DNA of 38,659 bases from UBA8438 sp963934795 (GTDB lineage Bacteria; Acidobacteriota; Vicinamibacteria; Vicinamibacterales; UBA8438). Positions 24,780 through 33,604 of this stretch are shown one piece after another. Position 1 is the first letter of the stretch. Every line of letters starts with the position of its first letter. The position numbers and the translations under genes were made by a program. The notes under the pieces were generated by a model. The model was not told where the DNA came from, ran no database searches, and worked only from the letters and a program-made list of their open reading frames with translations. The stretch lies in NCBI GenBank assembly GCA_963934795.1, contig CAWWAF010000029.1, positions 1 through 38,659 on the forward strand. The letters are read 5' to 3'.

Positions 24780-25138
24780 CCCGCGAGAGGCCGACGCTTC
24801 TCACGGAGCCGCGCCGCACGCCCGCGCAGCTTGCGAAGAAAATAGAGTTTGGCCCGTCGTACCCGAGCCGCGCGACCGATTTCGATCTTATCGATGGAGG
24901 GCGAATGCAGTGGAAAAATACGCTCCACGCCCTGTCCGAATGAGACCTTTCGGACCGTAAATGTACTCCTGGCGCCCGCGCGTTTGAGACCAATGACCAC
25001 ACCTTCAAACACCTGAATTCGCTCTTTTTCGCCTTCACGAATCTTGGCGTGGACACGCACCGTCAGGCCAGGCCTGATATCAGGGCGCTCGTGTAGCTGG
25101 GCCTGCTCAATCGATTCAATCGCATTCATCGTCGTCAC
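24776..25138 (-). CDS. rplS: 50S ribosomal protein L19
   Basis: L19 sits at the 30S-50S interface. The 120-residue frame starts at GTG 25138 (after AAGGAA); ATG 25129 is an alternative. The hallmarks are RPGLTVRVHAKIREGEKERIQ, FEGVVIG, TFTVRKVSFGQGVERIFPLHSP and RRAKLYFLRKLRG. It is translationally coupled to rnhB. Confidence 0.97.
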   Translation of the reverse strand: MTTMNAIESIEQAQLHERPDIRPGLTVRVHAKIREGEKERIQVFEGVVIGLKRAGARSTFTVRKVSFGQGVERIFPLHSPSIDKIEIGRAARVRRAKLYFLRKLRGRAARLREKRRPLAG

Positions 25139-25150
25139 TTGGTCACTTCC

Positions 25151-25882
25151 TTACTCGTTCTCTAACGCGCTCAACGCCGCGCGCTCCTCGTCGTCGAGCA
25201 CCGCGTGCTCCAGTAGCTCCGGTCGCCGCTCGCGTGTCCGACGTACCGCTTGCCGTTTTCGCCAGGCTTGAATGGCACCGTGGTGCCCGGAGAGCAGCAC
25301 GTCTGGCACCGCGTGCCCGTCCAGCGACGCCGGCCTCGTATAGTCCGGGTAGTCGAGGAGACCTCTGGCAAATGAATCCTGACGCACCGACTCGGCGTCG
25401 CCCACGACCCCTGGAACAAGCCGGGCAACCGCCTCCACCACAACCGCGGCTGCCAACTCCCCACCGCTCAACACGTAGTCGCCGATAGACACCTCATCCG
25501 TCACCAGGTGGTCACGCACCCGCTCGTCGACTCCTTCATACCGGCCGCACAGCAGGACCATGTGGCCGAGTTGGCTAAACCGGACCGCCTCAGCGTGGCG
25601 GAACGGCCGTCCCTGTGGTGACATCAGCGCCACCGAGGCGGGCTCGCCGTGGTCGCGCCGAATCCCCTCGCAGGCCCTGACGAACGGCTCCGCTTTGAGC
25701 ACCATGCCGGGCCCGCCGCCGTAAGGGACATCGTCCACGGTGCGGTGCCGGTCCGAGGTGTAGTCACGGAGGTCATGCACACCCACCGTCACCACCCCTC
25801 GCGCGACGGCTCGACCGAGCACCCCCTCACCGAGCATCGCCTCCACCATGCCAGGAAAGATGGTCACGACGTCGAATCTCAG
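25151..25882 (-). CDS. trmD: tRNA (guanine-37-N1)-methyltransferase, CTG start
   Basis: TrmD methylates G37 next to the anticodon with S-adenosylmethionine, preventing +1 frameshifts. The product is 243 residues. The family opening RFDVVTIFPGM is present, but the expected initiator Met codon is CTG at 25880-25882. It lies five bases after GAGGAGG (25888-25894) and overlaps the rimM stop as CTGA. The first orthodox start, GTG 25867, would delete RFDV and has no ribosome site. The trefoil-knot motifs YGGGPGMVLKAEP, LCGRYEGVDERV and SIGDYVLSGGELAA are intact. Confidence 0.95.
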   Translation of the reverse strand: MRFDVVTIFPGMVEAMLGEGVLGRAVARGVVTVGVHDLRDYTSDRHRTVDDVPYGGGPGMVLKAEPFVRACEGIRRDHGEPASVALMSPQGRPFRHAEAVRFSQLGHMVLLCGRYEGVDERVRDHLVTDEVSIGDYVLSGGELAAAVVVEAVARLVPGVVGDAESVRQDSFARGLLDYPDYTRPASLDGHAVPDVLLSGHHGAIQAWRKRQAVRRTRERRPELLEHAVLDDEERAALSALENE

Positions 25883-26433
25883 TCAGACCTCCTCGCCGCC
25901 GACGATGGATTCAATGCCAGCAGGCCATCTGGCGGGTCAATGATGATGACCCGCCCGACCCGGTCAATTCGTCTACAGATGGCGTCGACCAAAGGCACAT
26001 GAATCTCGCCATCCGCGTCTTCAAGAATCAACCGATGTGCCCCCTCATCCCCTTCGACACCACTGACGGTACCGACGGTGACCCCGTCCACCGTCTCGAC
26101 CTCACAGCCGATGAGTTCGTGGTGATAGTAGGACCCATCCGGCAACGCACCCAGCGCCCCCGCCGGTATCCGAAGATCCGCCGACGCCAGCGATTCGGCC
26201 TCGTCCATCGAGTTCACCTCGTCGAACGCCACGATCGGTCGCCCCCGGTGAAACCGCAAATCGCTGATACACAGACCGGCAACCTCACCCCCACGCTGCA
26301 TGTAGAGGGTCTTCCCTGGACAAAAACGCTCGTCTGGGAAATCAGTATCCGGATCGATGACCACGCGGCCCCGGTTCCCGTGAGCCCGCGCGATACGCCC
26401 AACCGACACCATCGAGTCCCAGTCCAGGGTCAC
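25879..26433 (-). CDS. rimM: Ribosome maturation factor RimM
   Basis: RimM assists 30S head assembly around S19. The 184-residue product starts at GTG 26433, overlapping the khpA stop (GTGA). The N-terminal barrel has VSVGRIARAHGNRGRVVIDP and the PRC-barrel C-domain has YYHHELIGCEVETVDGVTVG, ending in HVPLVDAICRRID and IIDPPDGLL. It stands in the conserved order rpsP-khpA-rimM-trmD-rplS. Confidence 0.95.
   Translation of the reverse strand: MTLDWDSMVSVGRIARAHGNRGRVVIDPDTDFPDERFCPGKTLYMQRGGEVAGLCISDLRFHRGRPIVAFDEVNSMDEAESLASADLRIPAGALGALPDGSYYHHELIGCEVETVDGVTVGTVSGVEGDEGAHRLILEDADGEIHVPLVDAICRRIDRVGRVIIIDPPDGLLALNPSSAARRSD
25888..25894 (-). promoter_or_regulatory. Ribosome binding site deciding the trmD CTG start
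   Basis: GAGGAGG on the minus strand, inside the rimM 3' end, is spaced five bases from CTG 25882. It is an excellent match to the anti-Shine-Dalgarno and supports initiation at CTG. Confidence 0.6.
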
Positions 26434-26672
26434 TCGTCGACAAAATCCACGGTCACACGCCGCTCGTCTGGCGCCTGGGCCAGTTCGGCCAGCACCCGGA
26501 TCGACGTCGCCGTTCGCCCCTGTCGCCCGATCATGCGACCCAAGTCGTGGCCCGCGGTGGACAACTCCACATGGAGCACCTCCCCGTCTTCCCGCTCGGT
26601 CACCGACACGTCGTCAGCACGATCGGCCAGCGCCTTGGCGAGTACCTCCACGACATCACGGGAGCGGCTCAC
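26430..26672 (-). CDS. khpA: KH-domain RNA-binding protein KhpA
   Basis: The 80-residue single-KH protein (YlqC/KhpA family) has the GxxG RNA-binding loop in GRMIGRQGRTATSIR. In firmicutes KhpA pairs with KhpB to bind RNAs that control cell elongation and division; khpB is not in the window. Start GTG 26672 overlaps the rpsP stop, and its own stop overlaps rimM, both as GTGA. Confidence 0.93.
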   Translation of the reverse strand: MSRSRDVVEVLAKALADRADDVSVTEREDGEVLHVELSTAGHDLGRMIGRQGRTATSIRVLAELAQAPDERRVTVDFVDE

Positions 26673-26998
26673 GTCGCCGCCTGGGTGTCACTGGTGCCCT
26701 CGTCGGACGCCGCCGCAGCGGCGCCAGCCACCTCCGGCTCATCAGCCGCCTCCGACGCCGTGGGCGCCGGATGACGCGCCAGCAACGTGCGGACCGTATC
26801 CGACGGTTGAGCGCCCTTGCTGACCCAATGGCCTACGCGGTCGTGGTCCACCTCAAGCACTTCCGGCTCGGTTCGCGGATTGTAGTACCCCAGTATTTCT
26901 ACGAACCGCCCGTCGCGCGGCGCGCTCGATTCCACCACCACAACCCGGTAGAACGCCCGCTTGGTGGTGCCAACCCGAGTCAATCGAATGGTCAACAT
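26669..26998 (-). CDS. rpsP: 30S ribosomal protein S16
   Basis: The product is 109 residues from ATG 26998, giving the standard start LTIRLTRVGTTKRAFYRVVV; an upstream in-frame start at 27028 would add a non-family leader. GRFVEILGYYNP and VGHWVSKGAQPSDTVRTLL complete the S16 core. The last 30 residues or so are an Ala/Glu-rich extension, common in S16 of high-GC bacteria. It lies 29 bases after ffh. Confidence 0.96.
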   Translation of the reverse strand: MLTIRLTRVGTTKRAFYRVVVVESSAPRDGRFVEILGYYNPRTEPEVLEVDHDRVGHWVSKGAQPSDTVRTLLARHPAPTASEAADEPEVAGAAAAASDEGTSDTQAAT

Positions 26999-27027
26999 GC
27001 GTTTAACAACTCCTCGCTCCTGGTTCA

Positions 27028-28392
27028 CTATCGCACTGGAAAACGCGGCCCCGCGGGCATCGCCCGACGCCGACCGCCCTTTTTCTTCCGAGACCGAGAC
27101 GCCCCGCCGACCGCCCGAAGCATCCGCCGCATCTCCATAAACTGCTTCAATAACCGATTCACGTCCTGGACCGTCGTGCCGCTCCCAGACGCGATCCGCT
27201 TCCGACGGCTGCCATCAATCACCTGGTAGTGGCCGCGCTCGCGCGGCGTCATCGAATCGATCATCGCTATCGTGTGCGACAGCGCTTTCGGGTCGATCTC
27301 CGTCGGCATCTGTGACGCCATCTGCCCCATGCCAGGGACCATCCCCATGAGTCGTTCAAGCGGGCCCATGCGGCTGACGGTCTTCAACTGATCGCTCATA
27401 TCCTGCAGCGTGAAGTCGTTTCCGCGGATCTTCCGCTCCAGCCGGGTGGCCTCCTCCGGAGTCACCACCTGCTCCGCCTTCTCCACCAGCGACAACACGT
27501 CGCCCATGCCCAAGATGCGCGAGACGAGTCGGTCGGGGTGAAACGGCTGGAGATCCTGCAACCGTTCGCCGTCGCCGATAAAGGACACCGGCACCCCGAC
27601 GACCGACACCACAGACAAGGCCGCGCCCCCGCGTGCATCGCCGTCCATCTTGCTCAGCACGACGCCGCTGATCCCGAGGCGCCGGTGGAATTCGCCCGCG
27701 CTCTTGATCGCGTCTTGACCGGTCATCGCATCGGCGACGTAGAGCAGATCCGACGGCTCGACGGCCGCCTTCAACGCGTCCAACTCCCCCATCAACTCGT
27801 CGTCGACATGCAGCCGCCCGGCTGTGTCGATCAACACCACGTCGAAGCCAAAGGACTTCGCCATCTCCACCGCGCCCTCGGCCCTGGCCACGACCTGCGT
27901 TCCGTGATCCGGCTCGTGCACGCGGACGCTGGCCTCGGCCGCCAGTACGCCGAGCTGTTCGATCGCGGCCGGGCGTCGTACGTCTGTCGACACCACGAGA
28001 GGATGTCGTCCATGCTCGCCGAGCCACCGGGCGAGCTTCACCGTGGTCGTTGTCTTGCCGGCCCCCTGCAGGCCAAGCAACATCACCACCTGAGGCCGTT
28101 GCTTACTTGAAGACAGCCCTGGTTGGCCCTCTCCCATGAGCGCCAGCAGTTCGTCGCGCACGATAGCCACGACCTGCTGGGTCGGCGTCAGGCTCTCGAG
28201 CACGGCGCGGTCGACCGCGCGGTCACGCACGCGATCGATAAACGCCTTCACGACCTTGAAATTGACGTCCGCCTCAAGCAGCGCCAGGCGAATCTCGCGC
28301 AGCGCGGTCTCGACGGACGCAGGCGTCAGGCGCGTCTCACGCCGAACGGACGCGAACACGCCCTGGAGGCGATCACTCAGCGACGCGAACAT
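27028..28392 (-). CDS. ffh: Signal recognition particle protein Ffh
   Basis: This is the SRP GTPase that binds signal sequences and 4.5S RNA and delivers ribosomes to FtsY. The 454-residue product has an N domain, the G domain with LLGLQGAGKTTTTVKLA, DTAGRLHVD and SKMDGDARGGA, and a Met-rich M domain (LMGMVPGMGQMASQMP and GSGTTVQDVNRLLKQF). The C-terminus is a basic tail. It heads the ffh-rpsP-khpA-rimM-trmD-rplS-rnhB group. A promoter candidate lies 130-160 bases upstream; I see no 4.5S RNA gene nearby. FtsY is encoded upstream in the same strand run. Confidence 0.97.
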   Translation of the reverse strand: MFASLSDRLQGVFASVRRETRLTPASVETALREIRLALLEADVNFKVVKAFIDRVRDRAVDRAVLESLTPTQQVVAIVRDELLALMGEGQPGLSSSKQRPQVVMLLGLQGAGKTTTTVKLARWLGEHGRHPLVVSTDVRRPAAIEQLGVLAAEASVRVHEPDHGTQVVARAEGAVEMAKSFGFDVVLIDTAGRLHVDDELMGELDALKAAVEPSDLLYVADAMTGQDAIKSAGEFHRRLGISGVVLSKMDGDARGGAALSVVSVVGVPVSFIGDGERLQDLQPFHPDRLVSRILGMGDVLSLVEKAEQVVTPEEATRLERKIRGNDFTLQDMSDQLKTVSRMGPLERLMGMVPGMGQMASQMPTEIDPKALSHTIAMIDSMTPRERGHYQVIDGSRRKRIASGSGTTVQDVNRLLKQFMEMRRMLRAVGGASRSRKKKGGRRRAMPAGPRFPVR

Positions 28393-28521
28393 GAACAGGC
28401 CCCGGGGGGGAATAACTCGGTCATTGTGGCCGCCGGCCCATCGTGCAAACCGGCGTTACAGGCACGCTTGCAGGTAGCTGCAGACGTTGCCATGGTCTAA
28501 GCGCTTCAAACGCAACCGTTT

Positions 28522-28551
28522 ATCGTAGCGCTGCGCAGGATGACCTGTCAA
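28522..28551 (-). promoter_or_regulatory. Sigma-70-type promoter for the ffh operon
   Basis: On the minus strand, TTGACA (28546-28551) and TACGAT (28522-28527) are separated by 18 bases. They lie in the 186-base gap between ribBA and ffh, directed at ffh. Transcription would start near 28515, leaving a leader of about 120 bases that contains nothing I recognise. This is the best -35/-10 pair in the window. Confidence 0.6.
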
Positions 28552-28578
28552 CAAAAGGGACGAAGACGGGACCGTACG

Positions 28579-29856
28579 TCACACGGATTTCAGGATGTGG
28601 CCGAGCTTGTTCTTCTTGGTCCGCAGATACACGGTCGCAGCACCGGTCGTTGGCACCTCCAGCCCCAGCGTCGCCGACACCGACAGGCCGTATCCTTCCA
28701 ACCCGATAAACTTTCGCGGGTTGTTTGTGAGCAGCCGCATGCTGCGCACGCCCAGCTCGCCCAGTATCTGCGCGCCAATGCCGTAGTCGCGCTGATCCGG
28801 CTTGAAACCGAGCCGCTCATTCGCCTCTACGGTGTCGTAGCCTTGGTCCTGCAGTTCGTAGGCGCGGATCTTGTTGGTAAGCCCGATGCCGCGGCCCTCC
28901 TGATTCAAGTACAACAACACGCCGCGTCCCTCGGCCGCTATGCGTTCCATCGCCGTGCTCAGCTGTGCGCCGCAATCACACCTGGCGGAATGAAAGACCT
29001 CGCCCGTCAGACAGCGAGAGTGGACCCGCACCAGCACATCCTCACCCGCTCCGATATCGCCGCATACCAGGGCCACATGCGTCTCACCATCGATAACACT
29101 CTCGAACGAGACGATCTCGAATTCTCCGTAATCCGTCGGGAGTTTGGAGGCCGCCTCCCGCCGCACGAGTCGCTCATGACGCATCCGATACTTAATCAGA
29201 TCGGCGATCGTGATCATGAGCAGCTTGTGCTTCCGGGCGAAGCGTCGCAAATCCGGCACCCGTGCCATCGTGCCGTCCTCGTTCATGATTTCGCAGATCA
29301 CACCGGCTGGCTCGAGCCCGGCGATCCGGGCGAGGTCGACGGCCGCCTCGGTCTGACCGGACCGTACCAGGACGCCGCCCTCGCGCGCGCGGAGCGGAAA
29401 CATGTGCCCCGGACGGACCAGATCGCGGGCCACGGACTTCGGATCTGCGGCGACGCGCGCCGTTACCGCGCGGTCGGCGGCCGAGATTCCCGTGCTCGTC
29501 GATTCCCTCGCTTCAACCGAGACGCAGAAGGCCGTGTTGAACTGAGAGGAGTTCTCTTGAACCATCAGCGGAATATCGAGCGCATCCAATCGCTCGCCGA
29601 CCATCGGCACGCAGATCAGGCCACGGCCGTACTTCGCCATGAAGTTGATGATCTCCGGGGTGGTCTTCTCCGCCGCTATCGTCAGATCACCCTCGTTCTC
29701 CCGGTCTTCGTCATCCACCACGATGACCATCTTGCCCGCCTTGATGGCTGCGAGCGCGTCCTCGATCGACGCGAATCCGGTGGCGCTCCGGCCAGCGGCG
29801 AGCTTGAGTGCCGGTGTCCGTTTTCGTGGACGCTTACGCATGGGTGTCTCAGCCAT
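28579..29856 (-). CDS. ribBA: Bifunctional DHBP synthase/GTP cyclohydrolase II
   Basis: This protein supplies both precursors of riboflavin. The 425-residue product has a basic N-terminal tail of about 25 residues, then the RibB domain with VVDDEDRENEGDL and TGISAADRAVT. The RibA domain has the zinc site in HSRCLTGEVFHSARCDCG and the GTP loop NQEGRGIGL, and closes with RDYGIGAQIL and LLTNNPRKFIGLEGYGL. Both domains look active. It overlaps ribE by eight bases. ribH (lumazine synthase), usually next, is not found here. Confidence 0.96.
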   Translation of the reverse strand: MAETPMRKRPRKRTPALKLAAGRSATGFASIEDALAAIKAGKMVIVVDDEDRENEGDLTIAAEKTTPEIINFMAKYGRGLICVPMVGERLDALDIPLMVQENSSQFNTAFCVSVEARESTSTGISAADRAVTARVAADPKSVARDLVRPGHMFPLRAREGGVLVRSGQTEAAVDLARIAGLEPAGVICEIMNEDGTMARVPDLRRFARKHKLLMITIADLIKYRMRHERLVRREAASKLPTDYGEFEIVSFESVIDGETHVALVCGDIGAGEDVLVRVHSRCLTGEVFHSARCDCGAQLSTAMERIAAEGRGVLLYLNQEGRGIGLTNKIRAYELQDQGYDTVEANERLGFKPDQRDYGIGAQILGELGVRSMRLLTNNPRKFIGLEGYGLSVSATLGLEVPTTGAATVYLRTKKNKLGHILKSV

Positions 29857-30505
29857 CTCGCTCCTCGAGGTCGAGCCGGGGCCGGGCGAAGTCGCCTACC
29901 TCCAGCGCTCGTACGACGTATTTCCCGATGATATCGCACTCCAGATTTACCGTCGCCCCCACGTCCAGGTGGCTGAGATTGGTGTGCTCCCACGTGAATG
30001 GCACAATCTGCACGACGAATCGGTCCTCCTCGAGCCCAGCGACCGTCAGACTAATCCCGTCCACCGCGACGGATCCCTTACGGACGAACAGCGGCGCCAG
30101 CGCCCGGGGCAACGACACCGTCACCCGATGGAACTCTGCCTCGTCACGGATCTCGTCGATCTGCCCGGTGGCATCCACGTGCCCCTGCACGAAATGCCCT
30201 CCCACGCGCGTATCCGCCCGCATCGACCGTTCGAGGTTGACAACGCTCCCAGCCCGCAAGGTGCCGAGCCCGGTGACTCGGGCCGTCTCAGGCGATATGT
30301 CGGCGTGGAACGTGTCACCACGCTTCGCGTTGTCCTCCGTCGACGGCTCCGTGTGTACCACGGTCAGACACACGCCGTTGACGGCGATGCTCTCGCCAAG
30401 CCGCAGCTCAGGAGCGAGCGGCGTCGCCACCACAATCCGAAATCCGGCCGGTATCGGCCGGAGGTCGGCAACGGTGCCGCACGTTTCAATCAACCCGTTG
30501 AACAT
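29849..30505 (-). CDS. ribE: Riboflavin synthase alpha chain
   Basis: The enzyme dismutates two lumazines to riboflavin. The 218-residue product starts at ATG 30505 with the invariant MFNGLIE; upstream codons belong to ribD, overlapped by 20 bases. Two lumazine-binding repeats are seen: IAVNGVCLTVV ... NLERSMRADTRVGGHFVQGHVD and VAVDGISLTVA ... NLECDIIGKYV. It lies between ribD and ribBA. Confidence 0.96.
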   Translation of the reverse strand: MFNGLIETCGTVADLRPIPAGFRIVVATPLAPELRLGESIAVNGVCLTVVHTEPSTEDNAKRGDTFHADISPETARVTGLGTLRAGSVVNLERSMRADTRVGGHFVQGHVDATGQIDEIRDEAEFHRVTVSLPRALAPLFVRKGSVAVDGISLTVAGLEEDRFVVQIVPFTWEHTNLSHLDVGATVNLECDIIGKYVVRALEVGDFARPRLDLEERDG

Positions 30506-31589
30506 CTGCCTCCAGTAGGACGTCGTCGCCCAACGATTGGGATTCGCCGCCGCCAAGCGCCGCCATCGAAATTTCACCGTCTGGCATCCACGGAACGGCT
30601 CCCGGCCCCAGCGTCACGGGAGCCACATAGAGCCGAACGCGGTCGACCACACCCGCAGCCCAGATGCTGCGATGCAACACCGCTCCACCCTCCACCAGGA
30701 TGTCACAGACGTCGTACGCGACCAGACGGGACATCGCGGCCGCGGGATCGCGAGTAGGCAGTGCCTCGATCGTCGCCCCCGCCGCCTTCAACGCCACCAC
30801 ACGCGCGGGCCAGGCCTCCACGGCAGCCTCCGTCGTGATGACGACAACGGGACCGGCATCGAGTGTGCGCAAGACACGGGACGTCGGCGGCGTCCGCATC
30901 CGGGTGTCGAACAGCACTCTCACCAGCCGTCGCGAGCGCGTCACGCCACGCGCCGTCAGCCACGGGTCGTCGACACACACGGTTTCCGAGCCCACCGCAA
31001 TGGCATCTACCGAAGCCCGCACGCCGTGCGCATGGAGCGATGACTCGGGACCGGTCAATGCCGTCCGCTGGCCAGGCGCCTTGGCAATACAGCGGTCGAG
31101 ACTGACCGCAGCCTTGATCGTGACGAACGGACGCGCATGACGCTGGACCGTGAAAAACGCCTCGTTGAGCCGTGTCGCCTCCGCGCGTCGCAGTCCTATC
31201 GACACGGCCACACCGTGCTCACGCAAATACGTGAGGCCCTCCCCGTTCACGCGCGGGTTCGGGTCCTCGACCGCGACGACCACCTCCCGCAGTCCAGCCT
31301 GCACCACCCGCTCCACACACGGGCCTGTGCGACCGGTATGACAACAGGGTTCAAGGGTGCAGTAGAGCCGTCCCCCCCGAGCCGCCCCGCCGGCCTCCTC
31401 GAGAGCCACGACCTCGGCATGGGGCGCACCCGCGCGGGCATGGTATCCACGGCCCACCGTGCGGCCACCGACGGTGACGACCGCACCCACCATCGGGTTG
31501 GGGCTCGTCGCACCGCGCCCGCGGGCCGCAAGGGCCAGGGCCTCGTCCATGCGCGCCTCGTCGTCAGCGACGGACACCACGCGTGTCAC
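30486..31589 (-). CDS. ribD: Diaminohydroxyphosphoribosylaminopyrimidine deaminase/reductase
   Basis: This bifunctional enzyme carries out the second and third steps after GTP cyclohydrolase. The 367-residue product starts at GTG 31589, overlapping ftsY (GTGA). The deaminase domain has the zinc ligands PHAEVVAL and CTLEPCCHTGRTGPC. The reductase domain has FVTIKAAVSLDRCIA, DAIAVGSETVCVDDPWLT and DILVEGGAVLHRS. No FMN riboswitch can precede it, since the start lies inside ftsY. Confidence 0.95.
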   Translation of the reverse strand: MTRVVSVADDEARMDEALALAARGRGATSPNPMVGAVVTVGGRTVGRGYHARAGAPHAEVVALEEAGGAARGGRLYCTLEPCCHTGRTGPCVERVVQAGLREVVVAVEDPNPRVNGEGLTYLREHGVAVSIGLRRAEATRLNEAFFTVQRHARPFVTIKAAVSLDRCIAKAPGQRTALTGPESSLHAHGVRASVDAIAVGSETVCVDDPWLTARGVTRSRRLVRVLFDTRMRTPPTSRVLRTLDAGPVVVITTEAAVEAWPARVVALKAAGATIEALPTRDPAAAMSRLVAYDVCDILVEGGAVLHRSIWAAGVVDRVRLYVAPVTLGPGAVPWMPDGEISMAALGGGESQSLGDDVLLEADVQRVD

Positions 31590-32491
31590 CAGACTGGCTC
31601 GAACAGCGCGTCTACGTACTCGGTCGGAGAGAACGGCACCAGGTCGTCCAACTGTTCCCCCACCCCGACGTACCGAATCGGAACTCCGAGTTCGGATGCG
31701 ATCGCGACGGCGATACCACCCTTCGCCGTCCCGTCCAATTTCGTGAGCACGACACCGGTGACGACGGCGGTCTCAAGAAAGGCCCGAGCCTGGGCCAACC
31801 CGTTCTGCCCCACGGTGGCATCCAAAACCAGGAGCGTCTCATGTGGTGCTCCGGCGACGGCGCGACCGGCGACGCGCCGAATCTTGTCGAGCTCATCCAT
31901 GAGGTTGGCCCGCGTGTGCAGCCGGCCGGCCGTGTCGACGAGGACGACGTCACGGCCCCGCGCCTTGCCCGCGGTAATGGCGTCGAACACCACGGCGGCC
32001 GGATCGGAACCGGGACGCGCCCTGATGAAGTCGGCGTCCACCCGCTTCGCCCACACCTCAAGTTGTTCGACGGCCGCCGCCCGAAACGTATCGGCGGCGC
32101 AAATAACCAACTGGTCCCCAGATAGCGTCAACAGTCGCGCAAGGCGGCCGACCGTCGTCGTCTTGCCGGTCCCGTTCACCCCGACCACAAGTACCACGCG
32201 AGGCTTCGCATCAATCAACGGTGCGGGGCCTGGTAATTCGAGCAAACGAACCAACTCCGTCTTGACGATGGTGCGCAGATCTTCATCGCCACGATGGTCA
32301 CGGGCAGCTTGGAGCAGGCGGCCCGTCGCCGCGACCCCAATATCCGCCTCCAGCAGGATCCCTTCTAGATCCTCCAGCGTATCGACTGCGGTACCGCCAG
32401 CCGCCCGGCCGGCGCTCAAACCGTCAAGGCGGCCGACCAGTTGTTCGGCAGTGCGCCGCAGTCCCGTCCGAAGCCGCTCAAACACGCTCAC
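31586..32491 (-). CDS. ftsY: SRP receptor FtsY
   Basis: FtsY is the membrane-associated SRP receptor GTPase. The product is 301 residues from GTG 32491 and lacks the long acidic A domain of the enterobacterial protein, as in many bacteria. The NG domain has VVGVNGTGKTTTVGRLA, ADTFRAAAVEQL, DTAGRLHTR and TKLDGTAKGG. It lies seven bases after gpsA and overlaps ribD by four. Confidence 0.96.
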   Translation of the reverse strand: MSVFERLRTGLRRTAEQLVGRLDGLSAGRAAGGTAVDTLEDLEGILLEADIGVAATGRLLQAARDHRGDEDLRTIVKTELVRLLELPGPAPLIDAKPRVVLVVGVNGTGKTTTVGRLARLLTLSGDQLVICAADTFRAAAVEQLEVWAKRVDADFIRARPGSDPAAVVFDAITAGKARGRDVVLVDTAGRLHTRANLMDELDKIRRVAGRAVAGAPHETLLVLDATVGQNGLAQARAFLETAVVTGVVLTKLDGTAKGGIAVAIASELGVPIRYVGVGEQLDDLVPFSPTEYVDALFEPVW

Positions 32492-32498
32492 GAGATCA

Positions 32499-33542
32499 CT
32501 ATCTCACAAGAGGACCGGCCCCCGAGGGACCGTCGGCTTCAGGGCGCTGGCGTCGAAGCATCAGTTCTTCGACCGCGAGCCGTGGATCAGTGCGTCCCGC
32601 CAGCACCGCAGCCATCTGAGCTGCAATCGGCATGTCCACGCTGTGTCTGCGGCCAAGTTCCAGGGCCACGTCGGTGGTGGTGACCCCTTCAGCCACCGTA
32701 TGCATCTCAGCCAGAATTTCCCCTAGGGCTCGCCCCCGACCCAGCTCGATGCCGACGTGACGATTCCGGCTCAGTCCACCCGTGCAGGTCAAAATCAGAT
32801 CCCCGATCCCACTCAAACCAGCCAGCGTGTCGCGGCGTCCTCCCATCGCACACGCCAACCGGGAGACCTCCGCAAGCCCCCTCGTCATGAGCGCGGCCAG
32901 CGCATTGGCCCCCAAGCCCAGGCCCTCGACGACACCAGCCGCGATCGCGATGACATTCTTCATGGCCCCACCCACCTCGACGCCGACGACATCGTCACTT
33001 ACGTAGAGCCGGAGGTACGGCGACCGAAAGTCTTCTTGCACCCTCGCGGCGACGCCGGGCTCATCACTTGCCACCAGCACCGCGGTTGGTGCGCCCCGAG
33101 CCAGCTCGGCCGCAAAACTGGGTCCAGACAAGACGGCGATCGACCGCGACTCCCCTACTTCCTGTGCAATCACCTCTGACATCCGACTCAATGTTCCACG
33201 CTCAACGCCTTTCGTCGCGCTGACCACGGTGACGTCAGCACGCATCAGCGGCGCGGCGCGGCGCATCAACTCGCGCGTGCCGTGCGACGGCACGGCCGAT
33301 ACGACACAGTCCGCAGTGGCCAACGCCTCTTCGAGTGACGGTGTCGGTGCGACGCCGGGCGGAAACATCACGTCGGCGAGATAGGTCTGGTTGCGCTGCT
33401 CCGCCCGCAGCTGCTCGATCAGGGCCGCATTGCGGCCCCACAGCTTCACCGGCGTTCCCAGCCGCGCGATGTGCACCGCGAGCGCGGTGCCCCAGCCACC
33501 TGCGCCGAGCACCGCAACCTCTCTCATCGCCCGCTCGGTCAT
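32499..33542 (-). CDS. gpsA: Glycerol-3-phosphate dehydrogenase [NAD(P)+]
   Basis: This cytosolic enzyme makes sn-glycerol-3-phosphate for phospholipids. The product is 347 residues from ATG 33542; ATG 33527 (REVAVLGAG...) is an alternative start. The Rossmann loop is VLGAGGWGTALA, followed by VVSATKGVE, SGPSFAAELARG, the catalytic Lys in GAMKNVIAIAAG, and GLSGIGDLILTCTG. The C-terminus is a Pro/Gly/Ala-rich tail. The 160-base upstream gap carries three tandem hairpins. Confidence 0.95.
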   Translation of the reverse strand: MTERAMREVAVLGAGGWGTALAVHIARLGTPVKLWGRNAALIEQLRAEQRNQTYLADVMFPPGVAPTPSLEEALATADCVVSAVPSHGTRELMRRAAPLMRADVTVVSATKGVERGTLSRMSEVIAQEVGESRSIAVLSGPSFAAELARGAPTAVLVASDEPGVAARVQEDFRSPYLRLYVSDDVVGVEVGGAMKNVIAIAAGVVEGLGLGANALAALMTRGLAEVSRLACAMGGRRDTLAGLSGIGDLILTCTGGLSRNRHVGIELGRGRALGEILAEMHTVAEGVTTTDVALELGRRHSVDMPIAAQMAAVLAGRTDPRLAVEELMLRRQRPEADGPSGAGPLVR

Positions 33543-33604
33543 CTAGTACGACCCTCGCCTCTTTCGGAATCACCCTGCCAGCGCGGCGTCACAGGTAACC
33601 GCCC

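Noticed and set aside
28393..28578. 4.5S SRP RNA gene upstream of ffh
   Set aside because: The conserved tetraloop region (GGAAGCAGCC-like) is absent on both strands; only a promoter candidate is visible.
28540..29931. Plus-strand open frame of 463 codons opposite ribBA
   Set aside because: It is antisense to an intact ribBA, with no family motifs and composition typical of a shadow frame.
31586..31700. FMN riboswitch before the riboflavin genes
   Set aside because: ribD starts inside ftsY, leaving no untranslated leader, and no RFN consensus is recognisable.
31137..32726. Long plus-strand open frame (529 codons) opposite ftsY and ribD
   Set aside because: Its translation is low-complexity Arg/Ser/Thr/Pro without domains, the usual shadow of GC-rich genes. 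The minus strand codes well-known proteins.
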